Shown here in pieces: positions 16,817 to 26,300 of a stretch of 64,000 bases of DNA. Source of the DNA: Neobacillus endophyticus (GTDB taxonomy: Bacteria; Bacillota; Bacilli; Bacillales; Cytobacillaceae); NCBI RefSeq assembly GCF_013248975.1, contig NZ_JABRWH010000001.1, positions 1,302,001 through 1,366,000 on the forward strand, in the 5' to 3' direction. Under the pieces are notes generated by a model that was given only the letters and a program-made list of their open reading frames with translations, was not told where the DNA came from and ran no database searches. Numbering within the stretch: position 1 is the first letter of the stretch; every line of letters starts with the position of its first letter. Made by a program: the position numbers and the translations under genes.

Positions 16817-17860
16817 TTGACGCTGCATATTGATTCTAAAAAAATAGATTTTCATCAGTTGGTGGAAAATTCCCTTAACTCCATTTGGATCGTTAACCTG
16901 GAGGGGGAGATTCTTTACTGTAATAGAGCGAGTTTGAGTTTGCTTAAATTACCTAGCACCAACGAAATAATTTCAAAGTGTTATTGGCGTTTTCTTCTTC
17001 CTGATTTCCATGAGGAAAGCAAGGAACGTCTCAAAAAGGTACTTGAAAATAAAGAAATATTTAGAGTAGAAGTCCAAATGGTTTGTGGGGATGGAGAAAT
17101 CATTGATGTTGAAGTCATCACAAATCCTTTCTATCTGGAAAATCAAATTTTTGCACAAGTTACCATGCAAAACATTACGCAGCGTAAATTAGCGGAAAAA
17201 CTTTTGAATGATAATGGAAAATTGGTCGCAGTCGGACAAATTGCAGCAGGAATTGCCCATGAAGTAAAAAACCCCCTTACATCTGTAAAAGGATTTTTAC
17301 AATTATTAAAGGAAGTAAATTCACATCCTTATATCGATATAATGGATACCGAATTAACAAACGCATTAAATACAATTAAAGACTTATTGCAGGTTGCCAA
17401 ACCGGATTTGCATCATGAACCCGCCGTTCCGATTGATTTTTGTAAGGAATTGGATTCTATTATTTCCTTATTTCAGGACAGATTTTACGATGTAGAAATA
17501 GAATTGGACTTAAAGGAATCAGTTACTGCGTTTATTGGAAAGAGAAACCTATTTCAAAAAGCCTTTTTCAATCTAATTAAGAATGCCCTTGAGGCGATGG
17601 ACAATAAAGGGAAAATAAGAATCGAGCACTTTGTTAAGGATGAGTGGATCCATATAAAAATAAGTGACACCGGAATGGGTATACCTGAAGAAAAACTACA
17701 GTTGCTTGGAACACCTTTCTTTTCCAGTAAAGTAGATGGAACAGGTCTTGGTCTAACACAAGTATATACAACCGTTCATGAACATCATGGAATCATTGTG
17801 GTTCAGAGTGAAGTTGGAAAAGGGACTACTTTTCACATTCAACTTCCTTCTAGTTCTTGA
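16817..17860 (+). CDS. PAS sensor histidine kinase of the sporulation-kinase type
   Basis: A roughly 347-aa soluble kinase. A PAS domain covers about residues 10-130. The phosphoacceptor helix GIAHEVKNPLTSVKGFLQLL is the hallmark of the KinA-KinE group feeding the Spo0 phosphorelay. An HATPase domain follows with N box (NLIKNALEAM) and G boxes (DTGMGI, GTGLGL). There is no membrane segment and no adjacent response regulator, as expected for orphan phosphorelay kinases. TTG 16817 is 7 nt after AAGGGG; ATG 16811 is only one base after it and is the alternative. Feeding Spo0F is inference from the phosphoacceptor sequence. Confidence 0.85.
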   Translation: MTLHIDSKKIDFHQLVENSLNSIWIVNLEGEILYCNRASLSLLKLPSTNEIISKCYWRFLLPDFHEESKERLKKVLENKEIFRVEVQMVCGDGEIIDVEVITNPFYLENQIFAQVTMQNITQRKLAEKLLNDNGKLVAVGQIAAGIAHEVKNPLTSVKGFLQLLKEVNSHPYIDIMDTELTNALNTIKDLLQVAKPDLHHEPAVPIDFCKELDSIISLFQDRFYDVEIELDLKESVTAFIGKRNLFQKAFFNLIKNALEAMDNKGKIRIEHFVKDEWIHIKISDTGMGIPEEKLQLLGTPFFSSKVDGTGLGLTQVYTTVHEHHGIIVVQSEVGKGTTFHIQLPSSS

Positions 17861-17863
17861 AAT

Positions 17864-17887
17864 AAAAAAGGCTGCCGCAATGGCAGC
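17864..17887 (-). terminator. Terminator of the CHASE3-GGDEF gene
   Basis: A perfect 6-bp GC stem, GCTGCC/GGCAGC, is followed by six T residues on the minus strand. It lies between two convergent genes. Confidence 0.7.
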
Positions 17888-17933
17888 TGAGTCCTGCAGG
17901 TACTATTTTAATGAAAAGAGTATCTTTTCTTGC

Positions 17934-19217
17934 CTATGAACCAAACTCCACTCTGTTTCTTCCATTTTTCTTGGCCATATACAACGCTTGATCGGCGCGA
18001 TCAATACAAGACTTCGCACCATCCCCTTTTTGGAATTCGCAGATACCGAAACTAGCGGTAATATGATAATCCTCTAAAGGAGTAAGAGTGATCGATTTCC
18101 GCAATCTTTCTGCATAAGAGCCCGCATCTGGAACGGTCGTTAAAATCGCAAATTCCTCTCCCCCGTATCGAGCGAAAACGTCTGTTTCAAGAATTTGCGC
18201 TGAAATGATATCTGTTACATGACGTAAGACACGATCTCCCTCTGTATGACCAAATTTATCATTAAACATTTTAAAATGATCAATATCTATTAAGATCAAG
18301 CTAAAGGATTTTCCATATTTATAAAAAATGGAAATTAATTCATCTAATCTATGATCAAAATAACCCCGATTGTATATTCCTGTTAAAGCATCTGTTTCGG
18401 CAAGCTGTTTTGTATCATTGATCGTTTTTTGAAGTTGATAGCGCATGACAGTAAGACTTGAAACTAGGTCCGATATTTCATTAAGATGTTTTTTATCATA
18501 TGGTAAATGAACATCAAAATTCCCCTTGGATAACTCCTTGATCGCTAATCGAACCTCGAGAATTGGTTCTGCTATTTTTTTAAAGGCACTTAACATCCAC
18601 AAGATGAGAATACTGAAAAGTAAAACAGAAGTAAGGATCAGCAAAAGATGATAGCGTAATGATAAAGTAGAAACCAGTTGCAATTGTTCTCCTTTTAAAG
18701 AGGTAATTTTATCTATAGCTATTTTAGAACTGGCTCGAAAATCATCAAAACTATTTTTTCCCGCATTAAGGCTTGCACTCGTGACTTTCGTACCTCGTTC
18801 TTGCCATTTCACTTGCTGCGCCCCGTAATGATTATGCCAATAAAGCCCTTTTTCAATCATTTGATTAAGAGGAGCAGCAATCGAAGGATAGCTGTGACTA
18901 TTCGATTTTATCTCAGCCGAAAGTTCAGAATATATTTTTGTTCCTTGATTATATGGTTTCAGAAATTGCTTTTCTCCAGTTAAATTGTAGCCCCGCTGCC
19001 CGGTTTCTTGGTCCACAAGTGCTTGAATTAAGGAATGGACATTCACATTAAGATTATCCAGCCTGCCAATCTCTAGATAGATTTGATTCGTTTTATTAAA
19101 TAACAGGACCGTTAGGACGATCATTGATACAACATAAACAACCCCAATGAGACCTGTTTTTAATAGTAATTCCATGCCAATTTTGGTTCTATAAATTTTT
19201 GAGATGAATTCGCTCAT
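17934..19217 (-). CDS. CHASE3-HAMP-GGDEF diguanylate cyclase
   Basis: A 427-aa membrane-bound cyclase. A transmembrane helix at about residues 17-38 is followed by an extracellular CHASE3 sensor with the family box QETGQRGYNLTG. A second transmembrane helix (about residues 187-210), a HAMP linker and a GGDEF domain follow, with the active variant YGGEEF. The position of the I-site arginine is Leu (LETD), so product inhibition is probably absent, unlike the cyclase at 13.5 kb. It likely converts an extracytoplasmic signal into c-di-GMP. It is convergent with the PAS kinase gene. Confidence 0.88.
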   Translation of the reverse strand: MSEFISKIYRTKIGMELLLKTGLIGVVYVVSMIVLTVLLFNKTNQIYLEIGRLDNLNVNVHSLIQALVDQETGQRGYNLTGEKQFLKPYNQGTKIYSELSAEIKSNSHSYPSIAAPLNQMIEKGLYWHNHYGAQQVKWQERGTKVTSASLNAGKNSFDDFRASSKIAIDKITSLKGEQLQLVSTLSLRYHLLLILTSVLLFSILILWMLSAFKKIAEPILEVRLAIKELSKGNFDVHLPYDKKHLNEISDLVSSLTVMRYQLQKTINDTKQLAETDALTGIYNRGYFDHRLDELISIFYKYGKSFSLILIDIDHFKMFNDKFGHTEGDRVLRHVTDIISAQILETDVFARYGGEEFAILTTVPDAGSYAERLRKSITLTPLEDYHITASFGICEFQKGDGAKSCIDRADQALYMAKKNGRNRVEFGS

Positions 19218-19380
19218 AGATGCACCTTCTTTTTACAAGACAGCTAAATTTGACAGATCTGAATACTATAACTGCCATTCTGTCACTAAAAATTATATAC
19301 CTATAATATCAAAAATAATTATAAAATTGAAACCGTTAATTATCACCTTATGTGCCGAAACGATCCTAACCAAAACAAAA

Positions 19381-19402
19381 TAAAAAGACCGCCATTGCGG
19401 TC
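19381..19402 (-). terminator. Terminator of the 19480 gene
   Basis: A perfect 6-bp stem, GACCGC/GCGGTC, is followed by a T-rich tail on the minus strand. Confidence 0.65.
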
Positions 19403-19479
19403 CTTAGCTCCTATCTCAAAAAACATTCTTTCTTTATCTATATCTTTTCCTTTTATCAGCAAGGATTTCATTCACAAAA

Positions 19480-19962
19480 TTAGGATTTACATTTGATTAT
19501 TTTTTTGTGTAATGGGAGGATCAAAAGAAAAATAACGAAATAAAAAGGGATTGAAACGAAAAAGCCCCAGCCATGTGTCTTCATGTACCCTACCTTGATC
19601 ATTCCCCATTCAATTAGAGTGGAAATGATCGTGAAAACAATCGCTAAAATCCATTTGTTTTCCCTTTTAAAATAATTTAAATAAATGACGGCGAGTGATG
19701 AAGGAATCAAACTGTAGCTGAAAAACTCTCCTATCCCCGTGATTTTTGGATTTCCAAAATCAACAATGTCCAGCATTTTTCCAAATACAGAATCGGAAAG
19801 CCAAGCAAAGAAACCAATAATTCCAAAAGTAATATAAAAATCTCTCCAACTGATTTCCTTTTTAGGCATCAAAAGTGCGTAAATAAACAATATCAAAGAT
19901 ATTACAATAGCAAGCCAGAGTCCTTGGGCATGTATATCTAAATTCTTGATAAATGATTGCAT
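19480..19962 (-). CDS. CBO0543-like integral membrane protein
   Basis: A roughly 160-aa protein with about five hydrophobic helices and little else. The topology and the late motif (GWGFFVSIPFYFVIF) resemble the CBO0543 family, members of which also occur at 21.4 and 28.7 kb. I call family membership likely, not certain. The ATG at 19962 is used because GAGGTG precedes it by 6 nt. Function is unknown. Confidence 0.65.
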   Translation of the reverse strand: MQSFIKNLDIHAQGLWLAIVISLILFIYALLMPKKEISWRDFYITFGIIGFFAWLSDSVFGKMLDIVDFGNPKITGIGEFFSYSLIPSSLAVIYLNYFKRENKWILAIVFTIISTLIEWGMIKVGYMKTHGWGFFVSIPFYFVIFLLILPLHKKIIKCKS

Positions 19963-20151
19963 ACTCATCACCTCATTAATATTATCCCCAATTTAGTGAT
20001 GAATATTTTTATATTAGAACATGGACACACCGCTTTTAGTAAGTGATGCAATCAAACTGGTACCATAAAAAAGTGGGTTTCTGGTACTTACCATTTGGAA
20101 GATTATTTCGTAAAATTCGATTAACTTAGAGGTTATTGGAGGAATAATTGT

Positions 20152-20553
20152 ATGGAAAATATAATTTACAAAATCAACGAAACCATTACACCGGAAGAAA
20201 TGTCCATTATTTTTAAAGCGTCGGGAATAAGACGTCCGGCTGATGATCTGCCACGGCTGCAAAAAATGATTGATCATGCAGATATTCTGATCACAGCATG
20301 GGTGGACCAAAAGCTTGTTGGGATAGCCAGAGCACTAACGGACTTCAGTTATTGCTGCTATTTATCTGACTTAGCGGTTGATAAAGAGTTTCAAAAAGTG
20401 GGGATAGGAAAGGAAATGGTGAGAATTTTACAAGAACAAATTGGTGAAGAACTATCGCTTCTATTGCTGGCATCTCCTATTGCAATGGAGTATTATCCTC
20501 GGATCGGGTTTGCTCCGGTCCATAATGGATACATGATTCCCAGAAAGCGTTAA
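20152..20553 (+). CDS. GNAT family N-acetyltransferase
   Basis: A 133-aa single-domain GNAT enzyme. Strand 4 and the acetyl-CoA loop read LSDLAVDKEFQKVGIGKEMV (Q-x-x-G-I-G), and the C-terminal half has the typical YYPRIGF motif. Similar small Bacillus enzymes include the YjcF/YdfB-like group; the acceptor substrate is unknown. An excellent GGAGGA site precedes ATG 20152. It appears monocistronic. Confidence 0.85.
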   Translation: MENIIYKINETITPEEMSIIFKASGIRRPADDLPRLQKMIDHADILITAWVDQKLVGIARALTDFSYCCYLSDLAVDKEFQKVGIGKEMVRILQEQIGEELSLLLLASPIAMEYYPRIGFAPVHNGYMIPRKR

Positions 20554-20666
20554 AAGGAACCTTTTTTTTGATATCTAAATTTAAAGCCAACAGAATAAAT
20601 CCGTCACAAGGCTTCCATCCTAACATAAAATAGCTGACAAGAAGGTAAGAATGGGAGGAAAAAAGT

Positions 20667-20921
20667 GTGCCCTCAGTCATCAATTTAGGTATTTTAAATG
20701 TCAATTCCACCCAGCCCAGTTCAGCAGTCAATGTCGGTGAATCAGTGATTAATGGTATGGACGCCAACAGAAAATACAATTTAAACGTCGGGGGTATGTA
20801 TGGCTTTGGGAATGTGATTACTTGTAATTTAAATAATATTAATGACAGTTTTGAAATGGTCGATGGCGTCATTTTTGATCAGGATATCAAGCCAAACATC
20901 GGCGGAGGCGGGAATGTATAG
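20667..20921 (+). CDS. Spore germination protein, GerPA/GerPF family
   Basis: An 84-aa protein of the GerPF-like family (INLGILNVNSTQPSSAVNVG; the end is rich in Gly/Asn). GerP proteins are made in the mother cell and let germinants pass the spore coat. GTG 20667 lies after GGGAGG. This is a solitary paralogue, not part of a gerPABCDEF operon. It lies next to the Spo0E-like gene and supports a spore-forming host. Confidence 0.85.
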   Translation: MPSVINLGILNVNSTQPSSAVNVGESVINGMDANRKYNLNVGGMYGFGNVITCNLNNINDSFEMVDGVIFDQDIKPNIGGGGNV

Positions 20922-20987
20922 AGAAGCACGTACTGCTTCCTTACTTAAGAATCATTTATTTTTTCGTTCCCTTTGTAGAAACGAACA

Positions 20988-21043
20988 AATATTGCCTTAT
21001 ACAAAGCCATCCAACACAGTATGGTCTTGTATAAGGCAATATT
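20988..21043. repeat. Perfect 17-bp inverted repeat hairpin
   Basis: AATATTGCCTTATACAA (20988-21004) pairs perfectly with 21027-21043. CCAT/ATGG in the 22-nt loop extends the fold. There is no immediate T tract, so it is not a standard terminator. It lies between the convergent GerPF and Spo0E-like genes. Confidence 0.7.
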
Positions 21044-21127
21044 CATGCTAAACACAAATTTTTTTACTCTTTTGCCAAAGAACTAACCGCTTGTTTTCTT
21101 TTAAAATCGCACAACGCTTTTCTATGG

Positions 21128-21268
21128 TCACTTTATTCTCAGATTTAATAATAGATCTAGTTCTTGACTTAAACTTATTGTTTCCTCCGATGTGAACCCT
21201 TTTGACATTCCGGCTGAAATCATTCTTTTTCTTAGAGTTTCAATAAGTTCATATAGATATGTATTCAT
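21128..21268 (-). CDS. Spo0E-like aspartyl-phosphate phosphatase
   Basis: A 46-aa protein with the Spo0E signature SQELD (ISLSQELDLLLNL) preceded by the first helix (LYELIETLRKRMISAG). Family members dephosphorylate Spo0A~P and so delay sporulation. ATG 21268 lies 8 nt after AAGGAG. The size is typical of the short Spo0E/YnzD/YisI group. A GTG frame of 27 codons overlaps its stop but is not convincing. Confidence 0.8.
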   Translation of the reverse strand: MNTYLYELIETLRKRMISAGMSKGFTSEETISLSQELDLLLNLRIK

Positions 21269-21446
21269 CTGATTCGCTCCTTACCTGCGTCAATAAACTG
21301 ATTTTAACAAATGGGAGCGGATACAAGAAAATGGTTTTCATCATCAAATACCGACATACTCAGTACTTTTTTGGCGATTTTTGGCAAATAAAAGAAAATA
21401 ACAACGACAAACATCAAAAGACACCCAGACTTTCATCAATCAAGAA

Positions 21447-21986
21447 TTAAATCTTCACTTTTAGAACCAGCCATCTGGCAAGAGTCCCGCTAATATTGTA
21501 GTACAGTAAAGAGTAAAAAAGCTTCCAATGAATTAGTTGATATAATTTCAACCATATAAAAAACGGTTCACCTAAATACGCCATAAATAAAGATAGTAGA
21601 AAATTATAGATCAAAAAGGCCTTCCATGTTTTCGTCCACTGATAAACTACCATCATTAAGCATGGAACCAGTGCAAGGTCAGCTGGAATTAAAGGAGGGA
21701 ACATTTGGAATAATTTGGTCGGGTATACCCACCACATTAAATCTGTCCCAAGATTATCCAAGACAATGGCCGAAATCATAATGAGAATACCGTAAAATAA
21801 GATTTCCATTAATCGTTGTTTGTCTTTTAGTTTCCTCCATATCAACCATGGAATAATGGAAAGAAGTAAAAGGATCCACCATCTCCAAGAAAACAAGTCA
21901 TTGTGAATCCAATAATCGAAAGAAATATTTTTTAATTTCTCTCGTGCATTTGTAACGTCCTCAAAAGATGGAAAAGATTTTGCCAG
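21447..21986 (-). CDS. CBO0543 family membrane protein (apparent CTG start)
   Basis: A predicted 179-aa integral membrane protein with four to five helices and the CBO0543 features LMEILFYGILI, WWVYPTKLFQMFPPLIPADL and GEPFFIWLKLY. The first in-frame TTG (21896) would cut off a coding-like N-terminus (FEDVTNAREKLKNISFDYW) typical of the family. No ATG, GTG or TTG precedes it. A CTG at 21984-21986 sits 8 nt after AAGGGGG, so it is probably the start. Function is unknown; members are frequent multi-copy genes in Bacillus. Confidence 0.75.
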   Translation of the reverse strand: MAKSFPSFEDVTNAREKLKNISFDYWIHNDLFSWRWWILLLLSIIPWLIWRKLKDKQRLMEILFYGILIMISAIVLDNLGTDLMWWVYPTKLFQMFPPLIPADLALVPCLMMVVYQWTKTWKAFLIYNFLLSLFMAYLGEPFFIWLKLYQLIHWKLFYSLLYYNISGTLARWLVLKVKI

Positions 21987-22098
21987 ATCTTCTTCCCCCT
22001 TCTCACCTAATTATTACTTTGATTTGGCGAATGCATTTCTTTCATTCATGAAGTAATTGCAATTTAACCACCTCATCCTAATGGTTCGATAATTTGTC

Positions 22099-23079
22099 TC
22101 AATCACTTGCCATCGGCGGCTGCTCTAACCAGCCATGTTCGATCATGATTTTCGCTCCATCTGCAGCATATTGTTCAACCTCCAGTATCAGCCGCCCATA
22201 CTCTGCACCCAAGTCCGTTCTGGGGCTCATCGACATACTCGTGCCATAATAAGCCATTCCATATGAATTTAAGGCTGTCACTTGAAACATCATTAACTTA
22301 TCAGAAAACGGGGCTGCTGTTGATTCCGTTATCTGTGTATCCCATGGCATCGGTGCTGGCAAATGCTCGTCTGTTAATTTCCCACTGAATACTTCTACAT
22401 GCTTTTTTGCAATGTCTCTCCCTCTTATAAAATATTCTTTTACTTTATGATTTTTAGCAACTTGACTGTAGCCGACTAATGTTGCCATACCAAGTGCATT
22501 TCTCTGAATATTAGAATAAAGATGGGTGATCTCTGCTGCTGTCAGTGGTCTCCTATCCCCTAGTAATCCTCCTATAAAGCTTTTCTTTTTAACAAATTCC
22601 ACTTCTTGAGGCAACGGAATACTTGGAGTGCGCACATAAATCCCTTTCTTCAATAACAATTCAGTTGTTCTAGCATGAATTTCAGCCAATTCCATTAAGC
22701 ATTCTGTATAATATTGGACGATATCGGAGCGAACAGATAAAGCTAGTGCCATACCATAGGCACTTAATCCCAAGTTGCTTTCCCGCAATAAAAAACGTAA
22801 ATAATAAGTGTCATTAAATAGGCGCGGGGCATTCAAATCTACGTCTTCCCCTTCCGAAAAACCTTGTGGTAAGGGAAAATTCTCTTTAGTAAAAAAAGCG
22901 GTTAATTTAGGAATACGGGATTGTACACAATGCAATGTATACTCTAAAACATGCCGTATTTCTTCATCTTCCACATTGCTTAGAAAATATTTCAAAACAC
23001 AGTTTGAGAAGCGATCTTGTATATAAGAAGCCCATAGTTGTGAAATTTCTGCAGTCGATAACCTTGTATCATGCTCCAT
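22099..23079 (-). CDS. DUF3231 family protein
   Basis: A 326-aa protein made of two similar halves (about residues 1-165 and 170-326). Each starts with a (L)(S/T)xAEI(S/T)xL motif and is all-helical, like other DUF3231 proteins with a ferritin-like duplicated helical bundle. No membrane segment or secretion signal is seen. DUF3231 genes are common in spore-forming Bacilli and their biochemical role is not established. It appears monocistronic. Its terminator was not clear. Confidence 0.82.
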   Translation of the reverse strand: MEHDTRLSTAEISQLWASYIQDRFSNCVLKYFLSNVEDEEIRHVLEYTLHCVQSRIPKLTAFFTKENFPLPQGFSEGEDVDLNAPRLFNDTYYLRFLLRESNLGLSAYGMALALSVRSDIVQYYTECLMELAEIHARTTELLLKKGIYVRTPSIPLPQEVEFVKKKSFIGGLLGDRRPLTAAEITHLYSNIQRNALGMATLVGYSQVAKNHKVKEYFIRGRDIAKKHVEVFSGKLTDEHLPAPMPWDTQITESTAAPFSDKLMMFQVTALNSYGMAYYGTSMSMSPRTDLGAEYGRLILEVEQYAADGAKIMIEHGWLEQPPMASD

Positions 23080-23156
23080 TTTTAAATGCTCATTCCTTCC
23101 GACGGTAATGGTTCCATTAGTGTTTGCAGGAAAAGATGGGTTTATTAAAATAATTT

Positions 23157-23359
23157 GTTATGGATAAAGAAAACTCACCCCCTGGCGAGCCCGTTAGGGC
23201 GATGACAGAGGCGTAGTTCACCGAAAAGCACCGCCCTTTCGACTGCGAAGCTAATGCTCACGAAGCATTCCTTCGTGCACTTATGCCTGATAGGAAAGTT
23301 ATGCTTTCCCATCGGTAAAAAAAGAAGCTGCTGCTGCAGCTTCCCTCTTTATCCATAAC
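23157..23359. mobile_element. MITE-like element with perfect 14-bp terminal inverted repeats
   Basis: GTTATGGATAAAGA at 23157-23170 is repeated inverted at 23346-23359, bounding a 203-bp segment with no reading frame. Inside are at least four GC-rich hairpins, including GCCC-GTTA-GGGC, CACGAAG/CTTCGTG and GATAGGAAAG/CTTTCCCATC. The right-hand hairpin also serves as the swrC terminator. No clear target duplication is visible. Confidence 0.5.
23317..23343 (-). terminator. Terminator of the RND exporter gene
   Basis: A 7-bp perfect stem, GAAGCTG/CAGCTTC, is followed by seven T residues on the minus strand. Confidence 0.8.
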
Positions 23360-23372
23360 GAATGCATATTCA

Positions 23373-26300
23373 TCAATTACTGATGGTATTCTCCACTGCC
23401 GAATCTGCTAAACTACGGGCTTGTTTTTTAGCTTTCCGGAAATGGAATAACTCATAGAATGTTGGAATGACAATTAAGGTCAGTAAGGTCGATACAATCA
23501 ATCCAAAAATAACGACCACGGCTAGCCCTTTGGAAACAATATTCATGCTCATGGCGGATTCGTGGGCAAATAATAATGGAACCATGGCAAAAACGGTGGC
23601 GAGTGCCGTCATCAAGATTGGGCGCAATCTTACCTTGCCTGCTTCCATAATCGCTTCCCTGATCGTCATATTCTCTTCGTTATGACGGATGCGATCGATC
23701 AGCACGATCGCATTGGTCACAACGATTCCCACAAGCATCAGCATTCCGATTCCTGAGGAGATGTTAATACTTGATTTTGTTACTACGAGCCCTAAAAGCG
23801 AACCAATAGCTGCTAACGGCAAAGATAATAAAATCGCAAAGCTTGCCCGGAATGATTTTAATGTGATAAGCAGAATCATAAACACAATTCCGATGGAAAA
23901 CAAGGCAAGTTTCCCAAGCTCTTTTAAGTCATCAGACGACTGCATGGAGGAGCCGGTGATTTCAGCGCTTGTGTCTTTACCGAATGTGCTGTTATTGTTC
24001 CAGACTGTTAATTGTTTCTGGATTTGTCCCGCCACATCTACCATTTTGTTCGGATCTACATCGGCACTGACCTGAAGGTAATGATAACCGTCTTTGGAAT
24101 AAATGGTGCCTGGCTGTTTTGACTCCTCCACTTTGGCGATGCTCGACAATAACACTGGTCCGCTCGCGGTCATGATTTGAAGCTTCTTTAAATCGTCTGC
24201 CGTGTTGATTTCTTTGAGCGCCCCGAGTTTGACCATGGTGGTCCGGCCGTCAATTTTCACACTTCCAATCACTGCCGGCTCAATCATACTATGAATGGTT
24301 TGTGCAATTTCCTGTGCGTTTGAGACAGTAGGATCCACGGTGATGGTTACGGTTGGCTTTCGATTTTCATCATTTGTTTCTACTTTTTGAACGCCGGCAA
24401 TGCGCTGGAATTTCTTTTTGATTTTATCGGCGGCCTTTTTAATATCGTCCTCATTTTTTCCAGTAACATCAACCGATACGGTTGTTTTATTCTCACCCAT
24501 GAGGCCTGCCGTATTGGCCGTTAATTCCGCGCCTGGAAATTGGTTCTTTTCCTTGCGCAAATGCTGAACAATTTTAGCCGAATCCGCGCCATCCTTCAGA
24601 AAAACAAAGAACTGGACTTGATTGTCGTCTTGAAGTTCTCCGAATTGAGCTGCATCGGCATTATTTCCAACTTGGACAATGTTACTTTTAACCCCGTCTT
24701 CTTTTGCAAGAATGGTTTCCATTCTTGTCAGTCCATTTTTGATATCCTCAAACTGAGTGCCATCTTGATAGCTCAGCATAACAGATAAAAAGGCGCTGTC
24801 TTTTTGGTCCACTGAACCTTTTGGCATGGTGGCAAACAGGCCAATTGCGCCGACCACCACCACAATCGATAAGACTATCGGAAGCCATTTATGGTTCAGA
24901 GACCAGCGAAGAACAGACGGATAGAACGATCCTTTCTTGTGCTCCTTGGTTTGCACTTTCTTCATCATACGTCCGCTGAGCATTGGAACGACGGTTAGTG
25001 AAACCAGCAAGGATGAAAGCAATGAGCAAGTAATCGTAATCGCAAAAGGCGCGATTAAATCCCTTAAACTTCCAGATGCAAGTGTCATAGGAAGAAACAC
25101 TGCTACTGTTGTAAGAGTGGATGACGTAATGGCAGCCGCCACTTCTTTCACCGCTTCCACAATAAAGGCAGGCGTCAGTTCATTCCCCTGCTTTCTCCGA
25201 TAAATGTTCTCGACAACCACAATGCTGTCATCCACGAGCCGCCCGACCGATACCGCGATTCCGCCAAGGGTTAAAATGTTCAGCGTTACACCGAAGAAAG
25301 AAAGCAGAATCAATGTGATGCAAAGCGAGAGCGGGATACTAACAATCGTAATGAGCGTCATGCGGAAGCTTCTTAGGAACAGCCAGATGATCAAGGTGGC
25401 AAACAAGGCTCCTGTCAATACTTCCCTAGTCATAGAATTAATGGAATCAAGCACAGTATCCGCCATATTGATGAATACAGTGGCATTCAGTACTCCTTTA
25501 TAATCATGGTTAATCTTCTTAGCTACATCTGCCACTTGTTTACCGACCGTTACAGCATTACTGGTTGAGTCCTTTTGGGCAATAATTTCGATGAAATTCT
25601 TACCATTCATATGTGTAATACTCTTTGTGTCTTTCTCCATAGACACGTCAGCGACATCCTTCAGCTTGGTGCCTGCGTTTAGCTGAAGATTCTTCACATC
25701 GTCAAGACTCGTGATTTTTCCAGTCACGATAATGCTTGTTTCTTGTTGATCCAAGGTTTGTTCTCCTACCGCAACGGATGCATTTTTCCCTTGGAGAATG
25801 GTATATAATTTTTCAAGAGAGATATGGGCGGCAGCGAGCTTTGCCGGGTCTGTTTTAATGAGGACCTGCTGATTTTGTCCGCCATAGGTCATGACATTGC
25901 CAACACCCTTGACGTCTTTAATCATCGGCAGAATCTCGTTTTCTACAAGATTCAATTCCTTGTTTCCTATTTCGTTTTTAAAAGACAGTCCCATCTCCAC
26001 TACAGGGATCTGTGCAGTATTGAGCAACACCACGTAAGGCTTCGTCACGCCCTCTGGCAGATTGACGGTTGCGATGTTTTCTTGAATTTGCTGCTTCGCA
26101 TCTTTCAGATTTGTGTCAGATTCAAATGTTACCGTCATCTGGGAAAAATTATTTCCCGTTTCAGCTATTACGTTTCGCTTCCCTTTAATGCCGGTTAATG
26201 CCTTTTCGATCGGCTGTGTGACCTGTTCATCCATACTGACTGCATCCATACCGTTACCAACTGTCGAAATGGTGATATACGGCTGATTTGCGGACGGCAT

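Noticed and set aside
20477..20872. 131-codon minus-strand frame
   Set aside because: It is antisense to the GNAT and GerP-family genes, both of which have clear ribosome sites and family motifs.
21050..21131. 27-codon GTG frame overlapping the Spo0E-like stop
   Set aside because: It is too short, has no independent ribosome site and no recognisable features.
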